A stretch of 64,000 bases of DNA from CAVSMC01 sp963798655 (lineage in GTDB: Bacteria; Pseudomonadota; Gammaproteobacteria; Burkholderiales; Casimicrobiaceae). The notes beneath the pieces are model-generated. The model ran no database searches. It had not been told where the DNA came from and worked only from the letters and a program-made list of their open reading frames with translations. Shown in pieces: positions 16,734 to 25,854 of the stretch. Both the position numbers and the translations under genes were made by a program. The stretch lies in NCBI GenBank assembly GCA_963798655.1, contig CAWCUH010000004.1, positions 868,001 to 932,000 of the forward strand. The letters run 5' to 3'. The stretch's first letter is position 1, and every line of letters starts with the position of its first letter.

Positions 16734-17579
16734 TCAGCGTACGGCGGCCGGGGGTTGCTTCGGCGCGTATTTGTCGGGGTGAAGCATCCTATCCCACATC
16801 GGGTAGCGGGCGATGTTCGGCTCGACGGCGCGCCGGAAGGCCGGGTCGCGCAGGCGGCTCGCGAAGCGCTTTTCGAATGCGGCGCGGTCCCGACCCGCGA
16901 GCCAAGGCTGCGCTTCGGCGTAGCTGATGTCGCGCTCGACCGCCGGCGCGGTCGCCGTCTTGTGCTTGCCGGCAAGCATCGGCAGTGCGTCGACGTAGTG
17001 TTTCGGCATCGCGTCGACGAACGCCTTCGGCGCACCCGGAGCGATCGCGTAGCGCTCGTCGGCGGAACGCGTGACGTGCTCGCCGCGCTTCACCTCGTGC
17101 GCCACGCCCTCGGCGCCGTTCGGGCCGACCTCGATCAACCGTGCGGCGCCGCTCTCGACGAAGAGCTCGGGCGGTGTCGATGCGCGAAGCACGATGACGC
17201 CGTCGGCCTGACCGATGTTGGCCGCCGGTGTCTGAATGCGAAGCCCGGGCGGCTTGGCGACTGCCTTGAGCCATCCACGCTGCAACGTGACGACGCTCGG
17301 CGTGCCAGCCGTGCTCGTGCGCACGATCTGCAGCGTCGCCGGTCCGACGACGTTGAGGATCGATCCTGCGCGCAGCTCGATCTGCAACTGCGCGCGCTCA
17401 CCGGCGTCGACGATGTCGGCATCCTCGACGCGCACGCCGGGCGCGACCTTGTACCAGGTCGCGCCGCGCAGCACGCGCGACCCCGGGTCGGCGAGCGTGA
17501 CGACGCCGAAATCCGCGGCGGCGCAAGCCGCACACGCGAACAGCACTCCGCAACCCAGCAGCGCACGCACTGTTTGCAT
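16734..17579 (-). CDS. FecR-domain exported protein
   Basis: 281 aa with an N-terminal export signal (LLGCGVLFACAACAAA; a lipoprotein signal is possible because of the Cys residues). The FecR-like beta-sandwich spans about 25-140 (GSRVLRGATWYKVAPGVRVEDADIVDAGERAQLQIELRAGSILNVVGPA...), followed by an alpha-helical tail ending PDKYAPKQPP. FecR domains bind envelope ligands or tie into sigma/anti-sigma signalling. First gene of the cassette; 42 nt precede the DUF3365 gene. No sigma factor lies beside it. Confidence 0.85.
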   Translation of the reverse strand: MQTVRALLGCGVLFACAACAAADFGVVTLADPGSRVLRGATWYKVAPGVRVEDADIVDAGERAQLQIELRAGSILNVVGPATLQIVRTSTAGTPSVVTLQRGWLKAVAKPPGLRIQTPAANIGQADGVIVLRASTPPELFVESGAARLIEVGPNGAEGVAHEVKRGEHVTRSADERYAIAPGAPKAFVDAMPKHYVDALPMLAGKHKTATAPAVERDISYAEAQPWLAGRDRAAFEKRFASRLRDPAFRRAVEPNIARYPMWDRMLHPDKYAPKQPPAAVR

Positions 17580-17689
17580 CGGGCACCGGCGACGTACGAG
17601 CGCGCCGCGCGTGCAGCGCGGCGCAGAAGCGACCCGCCCGATACTAGGATGCGCGTCGCCGCGACGTCAACGCGACAATTCGCGCTGCG

Positions 17690-18766
17690 CTAGTGCGCGC
17701 GAGGCACCCGGAAGCGCGCAACGCTCCAGCGCGTGACGTCCTCCTCGGGCTCGTCGCCGACGGCGGAAGTAAGCGGCAGCGCGAGGTTCGTCACGTACAT
17801 CCAGCCATCGGAAATCACCATGCTGGCGGGAAACAGCAGGCCGCGCGGCGCGCCATTGGAGCGGATGCCGTCGAACTGTCCGGCGCGCATGATCACGCGG
17901 CCGGTGGTCGTGTCGAGCGCGACGATCTCGTCGCCCTGGTTCGCGGCGACCCACAGACGGCCGGCGTCGTCCAGCAAAAGCCCGTCGGCGCCGTGCACGC
18001 TCTCGGCGAGCACCGAAACCTCGTTGCTGACGAGGTTCATCTTCAGCACGCGATTGTCGCCGGTGTTCGCGATGTAGAGCGTCGTCGCGGCGGGATCGAC
18101 CGCGAGCCCGTTCGCGCCGAACGGCGGGAAGCCGGCGGTCGCGAGCAGCGGGTCGTGCGACACGAGCGTCACCGCGCACGGAGCCGTGCACGTCGTCGCA
18201 CCGGTGATCCTGAAGATCGCCCCCTGGAACGAATCGGAGAAGTAGAGGTTGCCCCAGCGATCGAACACCATGCCGTTGGGCGCCCTAGCCCCGCCGCTGA
18301 AGCCGAAGGCGATCGTGTCGTTGCTGCCGTCGGGATTCGGCACGGAGCGCGGCGTCGGCGCGCCCACTGTCGGCACGTTCGCGAACACTTCGACCGGTGT
18401 CGCGGCGTCGAAGCTGGCCGGCATGCGAAGCACCTGCCCCGCGCCGAACGCCAGCATGTAGACCTTTCCGTTCGCGAAGCCGAGTCCGAGCAGCGGCGTG
18501 CCGCCGAAATCGTGCGACGACACGAGCGCCCCGTGGTTCGCATAGCGCAGCAGCTTGTTCGTGTTCGGGCCGAAATCGAACGTGCCGACGATGATGTCGC
18601 CGCTCACCGGGTCGGCGGTGATGCCTTCCGGATAGCGGACGCCGTCGGGCAGATACGCGAACGGCGACACGTCGACCCAGCGCGGGCCGAAGTTGGCGGC
18701 GGATGCCGGCACGGCGACGAGCGCGAACGCCAACGCGGCGAGCGCCGCAGCAAGATGCCTTCCCAT
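17690..18766 (-). CDS. Secreted NHL/SMP-30-like beta-propeller protein
   Basis: 358 aa with a cleavable signal peptide (ALAALAFALVAVPASAA). The body shows repeated propeller blades such as YPEGITADPVSGDIIVGTF, PNGMVFDRWGNLYFSDSF, GANGLAVDPAATTLYIANTGDNRVLKM and GADGLLLDDAGRLWVAANQGDEIVAL, as in the gluconolactonase/NHL superfamily. Two cysteines (TTCTAPC) may form a loop disulfide. Enzyme or binding function unknown. GGGAGGGAACG precedes ATG 18766. Confidence 0.83.
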   Translation of the reverse strand: MGRHLAAALAALAFALVAVPASAANFGPRWVDVSPFAYLPDGVRYPEGITADPVSGDIIVGTFDFGPNTNKLLRYANHGALVSSHDFGGTPLLGLGFANGKVYMLAFGAGQVLRMPASFDAATPVEVFANVPTVGAPTPRSVPNPDGSNDTIAFGFSGGARAPNGMVFDRWGNLYFSDSFQGAIFRITGATTCTAPCAVTLVSHDPLLATAGFPPFGANGLAVDPAATTLYIANTGDNRVLKMNLVSNEVSVLAESVHGADGLLLDDAGRLWVAANQGDEIVALDTTTGRVIMRAGQFDGIRSNGAPRGLLFPASMVISDGWMYVTNLALPLTSAVGDEPEEDVTRWSVARFRVPRAH

Positions 18767-18808
18767 CGTTCCCTCCTCCTACGATTCGGCCGCGTGGGCC
18801 GTGGTCGT

Positions 18809-19321
18809 TCATGGCCGATTGAGCGAAGGCGGGCGCCACAGCTGGATCGCCGTGCCCGGCGCGCGCAGCACCCGCACCATGCGGATCGCGTCCTCGCGGC
18901 CGCGATAGTATCCGGGCATGCGCAGTGCTTCGGCGAAGCCGCTCGCGCGATACAGCGCGATGCCGGCGACGTTGTGTGCGCGAAGCTCGACGTGCACGGA
19001 CGCGACGCCCGCCACGGCCGCCGACTCGACGATCCACTGGATCATCCGCCGCGCAATGCCGCGCCGCTGGCTCGCCTTGCGCACGGCGAGCAGCACGAGA
19101 TGAGCGCGCTCTTCGCCGAACGTCGTGATGGCGAAACCGGCCACCTGCTCGCGCTCGCGGGCCACGAGCGCCACCGTGTCGGCGTCGCCGATCAGCTCGC
19201 TGATGCGCTCGCGCCGATACGACCAGCCGAGTCCCGCTTCGACCAGCTCGCGCGAGAGCTGCGCGACGGTCGCCGCGTCGCTGCGGTTCGCGAACCCGAG
19301 AACGATGTCCTGCGCTGCCAT
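18809..19321 (-). CDS. GNAT-family N-acetyltransferase (RimI-like)
   Basis: 170 aa. Acetyl-CoA-binding motif A is VRKASQRRGIARRMIQWIVESA and motif B HVELRAHNVAGIALYRASGFAEALRMPGYYRGREDAIRM. Typical of single-domain GNATs including RimI, but substrate cannot be assigned. An upstream in-frame start inside the long inverted repeat is less likely than ATG 19321. Next gene upstream on the same strand is the PP2C phosphatase. Confidence 0.88.
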   Translation of the reverse strand: MAAQDIVLGFANRSDAATVAQLSRELVEAGLGWSYRRERISELIGDADTVALVAREREQVAGFAITTFGEERAHLVLLAVRKASQRRGIARRMIQWIVESAAVAGVASVHVELRAHNVAGIALYRASGFAEALRMPGYYRGREDAIRMVRVLRAPGTAIQLWRPPSLNRP

Positions 19322-19355
19322 GCGGACATTCTGCCACGACGCCGCGCGACGCCGA

Positions 19356-19443
19356 AATAGGGGACAGACCACGTTTTCGCCGGCGGTCCGCTCGAATGAG
19401 CGTACTTGCGCCGGTGCGGCGAAAACGTGGTCTGCCCCCTATT
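19356..19443. repeat. Long inverted repeat (REP/RAYT-type element)
   Basis: Two 27-nt arms (19356-19382 and 19417-19443) are complementary except for one position; core GGGGACAGACCACGTTTTC on one strand and its complement on the other. The 34-nt loop has a further hairpin (CGCTC-GAAT-GAGCG, 19389-19402). The stop codon of the PP2C gene (19439-19441) lies in the right arm. Sequences with this core are widely dispersed in betaproteobacterial genomes and often accompany REP-associated tyrosine transposases; none is present in this window. Confidence 0.88.
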
Positions 19444-20293
19444 CCTCGAATTCGACGCACGCGAACGCGAGATCGTCGAATGGAACGTGGCCCTGGTCGG
19501 CCCACTCGCGCAGCACGCTGGTCGCGTGCTCGGGCAGCGAGGTCGCCTCGTCGCGCGGCGCGAGCAGCCGCGCGACAACTTCCGCGGCCGAGAGGCGGCC
19601 CACTTTCGCGATGCCGTCGGTCAGCACGGCGAGCGCCGCGACGCCGTCGCGCGCGGGCGCGAGCTCGATGCGCCGGCCGTGCTCGAATTCCTCGAACGTG
19701 TACGCCTCGAGCCGGCGATCGTCGATGCGCGGCGATGCGTCGTCGTCAACCGTGAACTCGACGACTTGCGCGTGCACGGCCCCCGGGCAGTCGGCGCGCA
19801 GCCGCTCGGTCATGCGCTCGCGCACGCTCGGCTCGAGCCGATACATGAAGTAGTAGGGCGCGTCATCGCGCCAGGCGTAAGACGTCAAGGCGAAGCGGCC
19901 ATCGTGATAGCGGATCGCGATCGCGCCGTCGCCGCTCACCCACGCGCTCGCCCGCTCGTGCGTCGCGACGGCACCGACGAGCGTTGCGAGGTAATCGGCG
20001 AGATCGTCGGTGAACGCGAATTGCAGCATCGTCGCTTCCAGCATGCCGTCGAAGTCGTCGCGAAGGCGGCCGCTGCGCGTCGCGTCGTGACCCGCGTTGA
20101 CATGCGCGAACGCGTGGCAGATCACGCGCGCGCCGATGTCGGTGTCCGCGCGCGCGCCGGAGCACCCGTCGGCGACGGCGACGATCGCGACGCCGTCGTC
20201 CGGCTGCTGCGCGATCGCGTAGTCCTCGCACAGCTGCCCGCCGAGCGCGTGCAGGCCGCCGATGGTGACGAAACGGGACACTCGAAGCGTCAT
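19439..20293 (-). CDS. PP2C-family protein phosphatase
   Basis: 284-aa soluble Ser/Thr phosphatase-like protein (PP2C_2). Metal-site signatures: CEDYAIAQQPDDGVAIVAVADGCSGARADTDIGAR in the N-terminal third and LTDGIAKVG near residue 220 plus the C-terminal DDLAFACVEF. Starts at ATG 20293; a longer frame upstream is off-frame noise. The stop codon is formed by the inverted repeat. The only other Ser/Thr phosphorylation gene in the window is the kinase about 3.7 kb away on the same strand, so a functional pair is plausible but not shown. Confidence 0.88.
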   Translation of the reverse strand: MTLRVSRFVTIGGLHALGGQLCEDYAIAQQPDDGVAIVAVADGCSGARADTDIGARVICHAFAHVNAGHDATRSGRLRDDFDGMLEATMLQFAFTDDLADYLATLVGAVATHERASAWVSGDGAIAIRYHDGRFALTSYAWRDDAPYYFMYRLEPSVRERMTERLRADCPGAVHAQVVEFTVDDDASPRIDDRRLEAYTFEEFEHGRRIELAPARDGVAALAVLTDGIAKVGRLSAAEVVARLLAPRDEATSLPEHATSVLREWADQGHVPFDDLAFACVEFEE

Positions 20294-20421
20294 GACGCCG
20301 CAAAGCGAGTTGCAGTGGGACGAGTGTACGCCGCGCCGCCCTCGGCCGGCTTGCGTCGTGCGCGCGACGCGCCGATGATTGGCCGCGTCGGCCGCGTGGC
20401 CGCGTGCATGAAGGAGGCAAC

Positions 20422-22185
20422 GTGCGCACCGCTGTGACTGCGATCGTCGCGCTCGCGCTGTTCGTCGTCGCGTCGAGCGCAACGGCCGCCGACCGGAACA
20501 AGGTCTGGCGCGGAGCGCTCGCCGACGAGCCGCCTGGCTTCGATCCGGCAGGTGCGACCAGTGCCTCGGCGGCAAGCGTTTTCGAGCTGATCTTCGAGCG
20601 CTTGCTCACCTACGATTACCTCGCGCGCCCGGTGAAGGTCGTGCCGATGGCCGCCGAGGCGATGCCGGTATCGAGCGACGGCGGAAAGACATGGGACGTG
20701 CGCGTGCGATCGGGCATCCTGTTCGCGCCCGATCGTGCGTTCAACGGCGTTCCCCGCGAGCTCGTCGCGCAGGACTTCGTCTACGCGTTCATGCGCTTCA
20801 TGGACCCGGCGCGCAATTCGCCGTACCAGTTCATGTTCCGCGACCGCTTCGTCGGCCTCGACGAGCTTCGAGCGGCCGCGCAGAAGGGCGGACGCTTCGA
20901 CTACGACGCCAAGATCGACGGATTGCACGCGGTCGACCGCTACACGATCCGCTTCCGGCTGCGAAAGCCGGACCCGCGGTTCATCTACGTGCTTGCGCAC
21001 GGCAGCGCCGGCGCGGTCGCGCGCGAGGTCGTCGACGCGTACGGCAACGACATCGCCGTGCATCCGGTCGGCACCGGGCCGTACATGCTGACGTCGTGGT
21101 CGCCGGGCACGAAGGCGATCCTCGACGCGAACCCGAACTACCGCGGGTACACGTGGGACTTCGTCGCCGGCGAGGATCCGCGCGACGGAGCAATCGTGCG
21201 CGAGATGCGCGGCAAGCCGATGCCGCAGATCGGCCGCATCGAGCTCTCCGTCATCGAGGAAGACGCCGCGTATTGGCTCGCGTTCCTGCGCGGCGACCTC
21301 GACGTCGTGTCGCTGCTGCCGCGCTTCCAGGCGGCGTCGATGCGCGGCGGCGATCTCAATGCGGACCTGAAGGCGAAGGGACTGTCGATGTATCGCGTGA
21401 CGCTGCCCAGCGTGCTTTTCACCGCGTTCAACTTTCGCGACCCCGTGCTCGGCGGATTCGAGCGCGAGAAGATCGGGTTGCGGCGGGCGATCGCGCTCGC
21501 CTACAACGCCGACGATGAGATCGGCGTGGTGCTGCACGGCAATGCCGAACGCGCGCCGATGCTCGTTCCACCGGGCGTCGCCGGTCACGATCCCGCGTAC
21601 CGCAGCTCGATCCCGTACGATCCGGAGCTCGCGAACAAGCTGCTCGACCGCTTCGGCTACAAGCGCGGTGCCGACGGCTTTCGGCGGCTCCCCGACGGCG
21701 GCGCGTTGACGCTGACGCGCAACACGTTTCCCGGGACGTTTGCCCGCGATCGCGATCAGGTATGGGATGCGTCGATGCGCAGGATCGGCATCCGGCTTGC
21801 ATTCAGAACGATGACGCCGGCCGAAACGTACAAGGCGCAGACGACGTGCACGATCTCGCTGTTCAGCAACGGCATGATCGCCGATTACCCCGACGGCGAG
21901 AACTTCATGCAGATGTTCTACGGCCCGAACAGCGGCCAGACGAACCTCGGCTGCTATCGCTCGCCCGCGTTCGACGCGCTGTACGACAAGTCGGCGCAGC
22001 TACCGGACAGCAGTGAGCGCAACGCGCTGTTTCGCGAGATGGCTCGGCAGATGGAGGCGGACAGCGCCGCCGTGCTGAGCGCCTACCAGAGAACGATCAT
22101 CGTCACGCACGCCTGGGTGCAGGGCCACAAGCGCCATCCGATCCTCAACAGCGTTCTGCCGTACGTCGACGTGAAGCCGCACTAG
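20422..22185 (+). CDS. Family 5 (peptide-type) ABC substrate-binding protein
   Basis: 587 aa with a cleaved signal peptide (ALFVVASSATAA). Solute-binding family 5 features: MAAEAMPVSSDGGKTWDVRVRSGILFAPD, HPVGTGPYMLTSWSPGTKAILDANPNYRG, and a C-terminal NLGCYRSPAFDALYDKSAQLPD. I chose GTG 20422 because AAGGAGG (20411-20417) precedes it; GTG 20404 is an alternative. No permease or ATPase gene adjoins it, so it works with a transporter encoded elsewhere, if any. It converges with the molybdoenzyme gene with stop codons overlapping by 4 nt. Confidence 0.88.
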   Translation: MRTAVTAIVALALFVVASSATAADRNKVWRGALADEPPGFDPAGATSASAASVFELIFERLLTYDYLARPVKVVPMAAEAMPVSSDGGKTWDVRVRSGILFAPDRAFNGVPRELVAQDFVYAFMRFMDPARNSPYQFMFRDRFVGLDELRAAAQKGGRFDYDAKIDGLHAVDRYTIRFRLRKPDPRFIYVLAHGSAGAVAREVVDAYGNDIAVHPVGTGPYMLTSWSPGTKAILDANPNYRGYTWDFVAGEDPRDGAIVREMRGKPMPQIGRIELSVIEEDAAYWLAFLRGDLDVVSLLPRFQAASMRGGDLNADLKAKGLSMYRVTLPSVLFTAFNFRDPVLGGFEREKIGLRRAIALAYNADDEIGVVLHGNAERAPMLVPPGVAGHDPAYRSSIPYDPELANKLLDRFGYKRGADGFRRLPDGGALTLTRNTFPGTFARDRDQVWDASMRRIGIRLAFRTMTPAETYKAQTTCTISLFSNGMIADYPDGENFMQMFYGPNSGQTNLGCYRSPAFDALYDKSAQLPDSSERNALFREMARQMEADSAAVLSAYQRTIIVTHAWVQGHKRHPILNSVLPYVDVKPH

Positions 22186-24509
22186 CGCGCGTTCAGCGCG
22201 CGCCAAATGCTCTCTGACGTGAGCGGCATCTGCAGCGCGAGCGCGCGCTCGTCGCCGGCGGCGCGAGCGACGGCGTCCACAACGGCGTTGACCACGGCCG
22301 GCGTCGCACCGATCGTTCCGAGCTCGCCGACGCCCTTGACGCCGAGCGCGTTGACGCGGCAGGGCGTCGACTCGTCGGTGCGCATGTCGAAATGGCGGAT
22401 CATCGCCGCGTGCGGAATCGCGTAGTCCATCAGCGTCGCGGTCAGCGCCTGCCCCGTCTCGCGGTCGTAGACGAAGCGCTCGCACAGCGCCTGGCCGATG
22501 CCTTGCGCGGCGCCGCCTTCGAGCTGCCCGCGGACGATCATCGGATTCACGACGCGCCCGACGTCGTTCACCGACCAGTAACCGACGACATCGACGTGCC
22601 CCGTGTCCGCGTCGACCTCGACTTCGCAGATGTGGCAGCCGTTCGGCCACGTCGGCCCGCCGACCGAGCTCGTCGAATCGACGACGATCCGCCGTTCCGG
22701 CTCGCCGCGCGCAAGCGCGAACAACTCGATGCTGCGGTCGGTGCCGGCGATCGTGAACACGCCATCGTGATACTCGATGTCCTTCGCGGAGGCTTCGAGC
22801 GTGTCGGCGGCGAGATCGCGCGCCCTGTCGATGGTGCGCTCCGACGCGACGCGCACCGCCGAGCCGCCGACGAACAGCGAGCGCGATCCGGCGCTGCCGA
22901 AGCCGGTGCCGCGGTCGGTGTCTCCCTGGACGATGCGGATGCGTTCGATCGGCACGCCGAACACGTCGACGGCGAGCTGCGCGAACGTCGTCGCGAGACC
23001 CTGCCCCATCGCCTGCGTCGCCGAGAAGATCTCGATGTCGCCGTCGCCGTGCACGCTCACCGTCACGCGCTCCTCGAACACGTCGGCGCCGGTCCATTCG
23101 AGGAACGCCGCCATGCCGCGGCCGCGCAGCTTGCCGCGCGAGCTTGCGTCTGCGCCGCGCGCGTCGAACGCATTCCACTGCGCGAGCGCGACCGCCTCGT
23201 TCATCACCTTCTCGAACTGGCCGCTGTCGTACGTCTTGTCCATCGGGTTCGTATACGGCATCTGCTCGGGCCGGATCATGTTGCGCCGTCGCAGCTCGAG
23301 CTGGTCGATGCCGATCCTTCGCGCGGCGGCGTCCATCAATCGCTCGATGATGTAGATCGCCTCGGGGCGGCCTGCGCCGCGATACGCGCCGGTCGGCGCC
23401 GTGTGCGTGAGCACCGCCTTCACGTGCACGTCGATCGTGCCGATGTCGTAGATGCTCGTCGAAACCCACGGTCCGATCAGCAGCTGGATGACGACGCCGG
23501 CGGGCGTCGCGTACGCGCCGACGTTGGCAAGCGACGACACGCGCAGCGCGAGCACGCGGCCATCCGAATCGAGCGCGAGCTCCGCCTTGCTCGTCACGTC
23601 GCGGCCGTGGCTCGCCGCGAGGCATTCCTCCATCCGCTCGGCCGTCCACTTGACCGGCCGCTTCAGCGTTCGCGAGAACTGCGCGACGACGACGTCCTCG
23701 GGATAGAGGTTCGTCTTCATGCCGAAGCCGCCGCCCACATCGCCGACGAGCACGCGAACGCGATCGGTCGGGATGCGCAGCACCGACCCGGTTAGCTCGT
23801 CGCGCAAGCCGGTCGGCGTCTGGCAGCTCACGCGCAGCATCAGCCGGCCGGTCGCGTCGTCGTACGTCGCGAGCGTCGCGCGCGGCTCGATCGGCGCCGG
23901 CAGCACGCGCTGGTTCACCAGATCGAGCGATACGACGTGCGCCGCGCGGCGAAACGCCTCGGCGGTCGCCGCGACGTCGCCATGACGGGCCTCGCACGCG
24001 ATGTTGTCGGACGCTTGCGCGCACAGGGCCGGCGCGCCGGTCGCGAGCGCGTCGGCGACGTCGACGACCGCGGGCAGTGCATCGTAGCGGACGTCGATCG
24101 CGTCGCACGCGTCGCGCGCCTGTGCGCGCGTCTGCGCGACGACTGCTGCGACGGCCTCGCCGACGAAGCGAACGATGTCCACCGCGAGCGCATGATGCGG
24201 CGGCGATGCCGTCGGCGAGCCGTCCGCGCGCGTGAAGTCGGCCGAGTTCGGGATCGGCTGCACGCCGGCGCGCACGAGGTCCGCACCGGTCAGCAGCGCG
24301 ACGACGCCCGGCATCGTCGCCGCGGCGCGCGTGTCGATCGACTCGATGCGCGCGTGCGGATGCGGCGAGCGCAGGAAGCTCACGTGCAGCTGACCGGGCA
24401 CGCAGACATCGTCGGCGAATGCGCCCGCACCGGTCAGTAGCGCGCGGTCTTCGACCCGCTGCACGGAGCGGCCGCTGCCGAAGCGCGCGTATTGGGATTC
24501 CCGCGTCAT
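22182..24509 (-). CDS. CoxL-like (form II) molybdenum hydroxylase large subunit, orphan
   Basis: 775-aa xanthine-oxidase-family molybdopterin subunit. Moco motifs: GDVGGGFGMK, the form-II active-site loop GAYRGAGRPEA (true CO dehydrogenases have AYXCSFR), MGQGLATTF, and catalytic Glu in GVKGVGELGTIGATPAVVNA. It is not a CO dehydrogenase by that loop; substrate unknown. No FAD (CoxM) or [2Fe-2S] (CoxS) subunit gene is adjacent. Start at ATG 24509 gives the usual RFGSGRSVQRVEDRALLTGAG N-terminus; ATGs at 24545 and 24593 are in frame. Confidence 0.9.
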   Translation of the reverse strand: MTRESQYARFGSGRSVQRVEDRALLTGAGAFADDVCVPGQLHVSFLRSPHPHARIESIDTRAAATMPGVVALLTGADLVRAGVQPIPNSADFTRADGSPTASPPHHALAVDIVRFVGEAVAAVVAQTRAQARDACDAIDVRYDALPAVVDVADALATGAPALCAQASDNIACEARHGDVAATAEAFRRAAHVVSLDLVNQRVLPAPIEPRATLATYDDATGRLMLRVSCQTPTGLRDELTGSVLRIPTDRVRVLVGDVGGGFGMKTNLYPEDVVVAQFSRTLKRPVKWTAERMEECLAASHGRDVTSKAELALDSDGRVLALRVSSLANVGAYATPAGVVIQLLIGPWVSTSIYDIGTIDVHVKAVLTHTAPTGAYRGAGRPEAIYIIERLMDAAARRIGIDQLELRRRNMIRPEQMPYTNPMDKTYDSGQFEKVMNEAVALAQWNAFDARGADASSRGKLRGRGMAAFLEWTGADVFEERVTVSVHGDGDIEIFSATQAMGQGLATTFAQLAVDVFGVPIERIRIVQGDTDRGTGFGSAGSRSLFVGGSAVRVASERTIDRARDLAADTLEASAKDIEYHDGVFTIAGTDRSIELFALARGEPERRIVVDSTSSVGGPTWPNGCHICEVEVDADTGHVDVVGYWSVNDVGRVVNPMIVRGQLEGGAAQGIGQALCERFVYDRETGQALTATLMDYAIPHAAMIRHFDMRTDESTPCRVNALGVKGVGELGTIGATPAVVNAVVDAVARAAGDERALALQMPLTSESIWRALNAR

Positions 24510-24741
24510 CGTCGAGGATTCGTCGTCCGCATACGGCGCAATCATACCGGTGGCAACGGTTTGATCTGCAGCAAGCGCGTGCGCTTGCGCCATCGCGGCG
24601 GTTCGGGCACGCTTCGCCTCCTCGGCCGGGCGTCGCTGGCGCGTGTGTTGCGAGCTATGGCCGAGGCGATTTCAGGGAGACTTTCCGAGCGAGGCGAGGC
24701 CGCGTACGGCGACCGCTCGCCGCTGTCGCTCGGCGCACCGC

Positions 24742-25068
24742 ATGGACAAGCAGACGAAACGGATTCTCGTGAGCGGCGCGTTCGCGCTTGCGCTCTACCT
24801 CTCGATCGGCGAGCGGATCGAACTGATGGCGCTGCCGGTGATCGGCTTCGTGTGGACGCTATTCGTGCTCCATGCGACGGCGCTGTCGACCGGCGGCCGC
24901 ACCACGTATACGGCGGCTGCGAGAGACCCGCACCTGCCGTGGATGGTCTTCGACATCGGCGTGCTCGCCGCGCTGTTTCTTTCGGCGTGGTGGTGGACGG
25001 CGTTCGCGTACGCCGGTTCCTGCGGCTGCGCGCAGCTGATCAGCGCGCGCGCCGCAGGCCGATCGTAG
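24742..25068 (+). CDS. Small membrane protein of unknown function
   Basis: 108 aa with about three hydrophobic segments (residues 9-25, 30-48 and 72-95). Not recognised. Charged N-terminus MDKQTKR, no catalytic motif; two Cys in a GSCGCAQ sequence near the C-terminus. Convergent with Hsp20, 8 nt apart. Coding is supported mainly by composition and by fit between neighbours. Confidence 0.55.
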   Translation: MDKQTKRILVSGAFALALYLSIGERIELMALPVIGFVWTLFVLHATALSTGGRTTYTAAARDPHLPWMVFDIGVLAALFLSAWWWTAFAYAGSCGCAQLISARAAGRS

Positions 25069-25076
25069 AGGCGTCG

Positions 25077-25802
25077 TCAGTGCGTGCCGGGCGGGTTGCC
25101 GGACGTGCCCGCGCTGCCGCTCGGAGTCGCGCTGCCGCTCCCCGCGCCGCGTTCGTGGATCTCCAGCCGCCGGCCCTTCGACGCCTGCTGCGGCTTGTCG
25201 ATCTCGATTTCGAGCACGCCGTCGCGGAATGTCGCCGTCGCGGCGTCGGCATTGGCGCCTTCGGGCAGCGGAATCTGGCGGAAGAAGCGTCCGTAGCTTC
25301 GCTCGCTGCGGTAGAACCCGCGCTCGTTGCTCGTGCTCTCCTGGCGGCGCTCGCCCTGGATCGTTATGCCGTCCTGGTCGACCTCCACGCTGACGTCGTC
25401 GCGCTTGATGCCGGGCAGGTCGACCGACACCACGAGCTTGTCACCGCGCTCGGCCATCTCGACGTGCGGCATCCAAAGCGATTGCGTCTCGCCGCCCTGG
25501 CCGCCGCGCGTGGCGCCGAACGACGGAAAAAGCCCGCGTCCCATGCCGAAGCTCTCGAACAGCCGGTCCATCTCGTCGGTGAGCCGGTGCATCATCTGGA
25601 ACGGGCCTTCGTCGAAGGCGGACGAGCGTGTCGGCATCCAGCTGCCGCGCCGCTGGTATTCGCCTTGCGAGCGCTGGACATCCGTGCTGCCCTCGCGTCC
25701 TCCGCGCCCGCTCGCGCGTTGCGATCCCGCGCCGCCTACTTGCTCGGTCGGCGTCGTCGACCGTTGTCCACTCTGTTGTCCCGATTGCCTTTCGGTCGCC
25801 AT
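25077..25802 (-). CDS. Hsp20/alpha-crystallin small heat-shock protein
   Basis: 241 aa. Alpha-crystallin domain about 105-205 (MPHVEMAERGDKLVVSVDLPGIKRDDVSVEVDQDGITIQGERR... YGRFFRQIPLPEGANADAATATFRDGVLEIEI). Unusually long N-terminal tail of about 60 Gln/Ser/Gly/Arg-rich residues and a Gly/Ser-rich C-terminus. An AAGGAGGT site precedes the ATG. A sigma-32-like promoter lies about 55 nt upstream of the start. Confidence 0.94.
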   Translation of the reverse strand: MATERQSGQQSGQRSTTPTEQVGGAGSQRASGRGGREGSTDVQRSQGEYQRRGSWMPTRSSAFDEGPFQMMHRLTDEMDRLFESFGMGRGLFPSFGATRGGQGGETQSLWMPHVEMAERGDKLVVSVDLPGIKRDDVSVEVDQDGITIQGERRQESTSNERGFYRSERSYGRFFRQIPLPEGANADAATATFRDGVLEIEIDKPQQASKGRRLEIHERGAGSGSATPSGSAGTSGNPPGTH

Positions 25803-25854
25803 GATTACCTCCTTCGTGTCGATGCCGGGCGCACGACGCGCCCGTTCCGTGTAG

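Noticed and set aside
22182..24509. CO dehydrogenase large subunit
   Set aside because: Active-site loop is AYRGAGR, not the AYXCSFR of true CO dehydrogenases.
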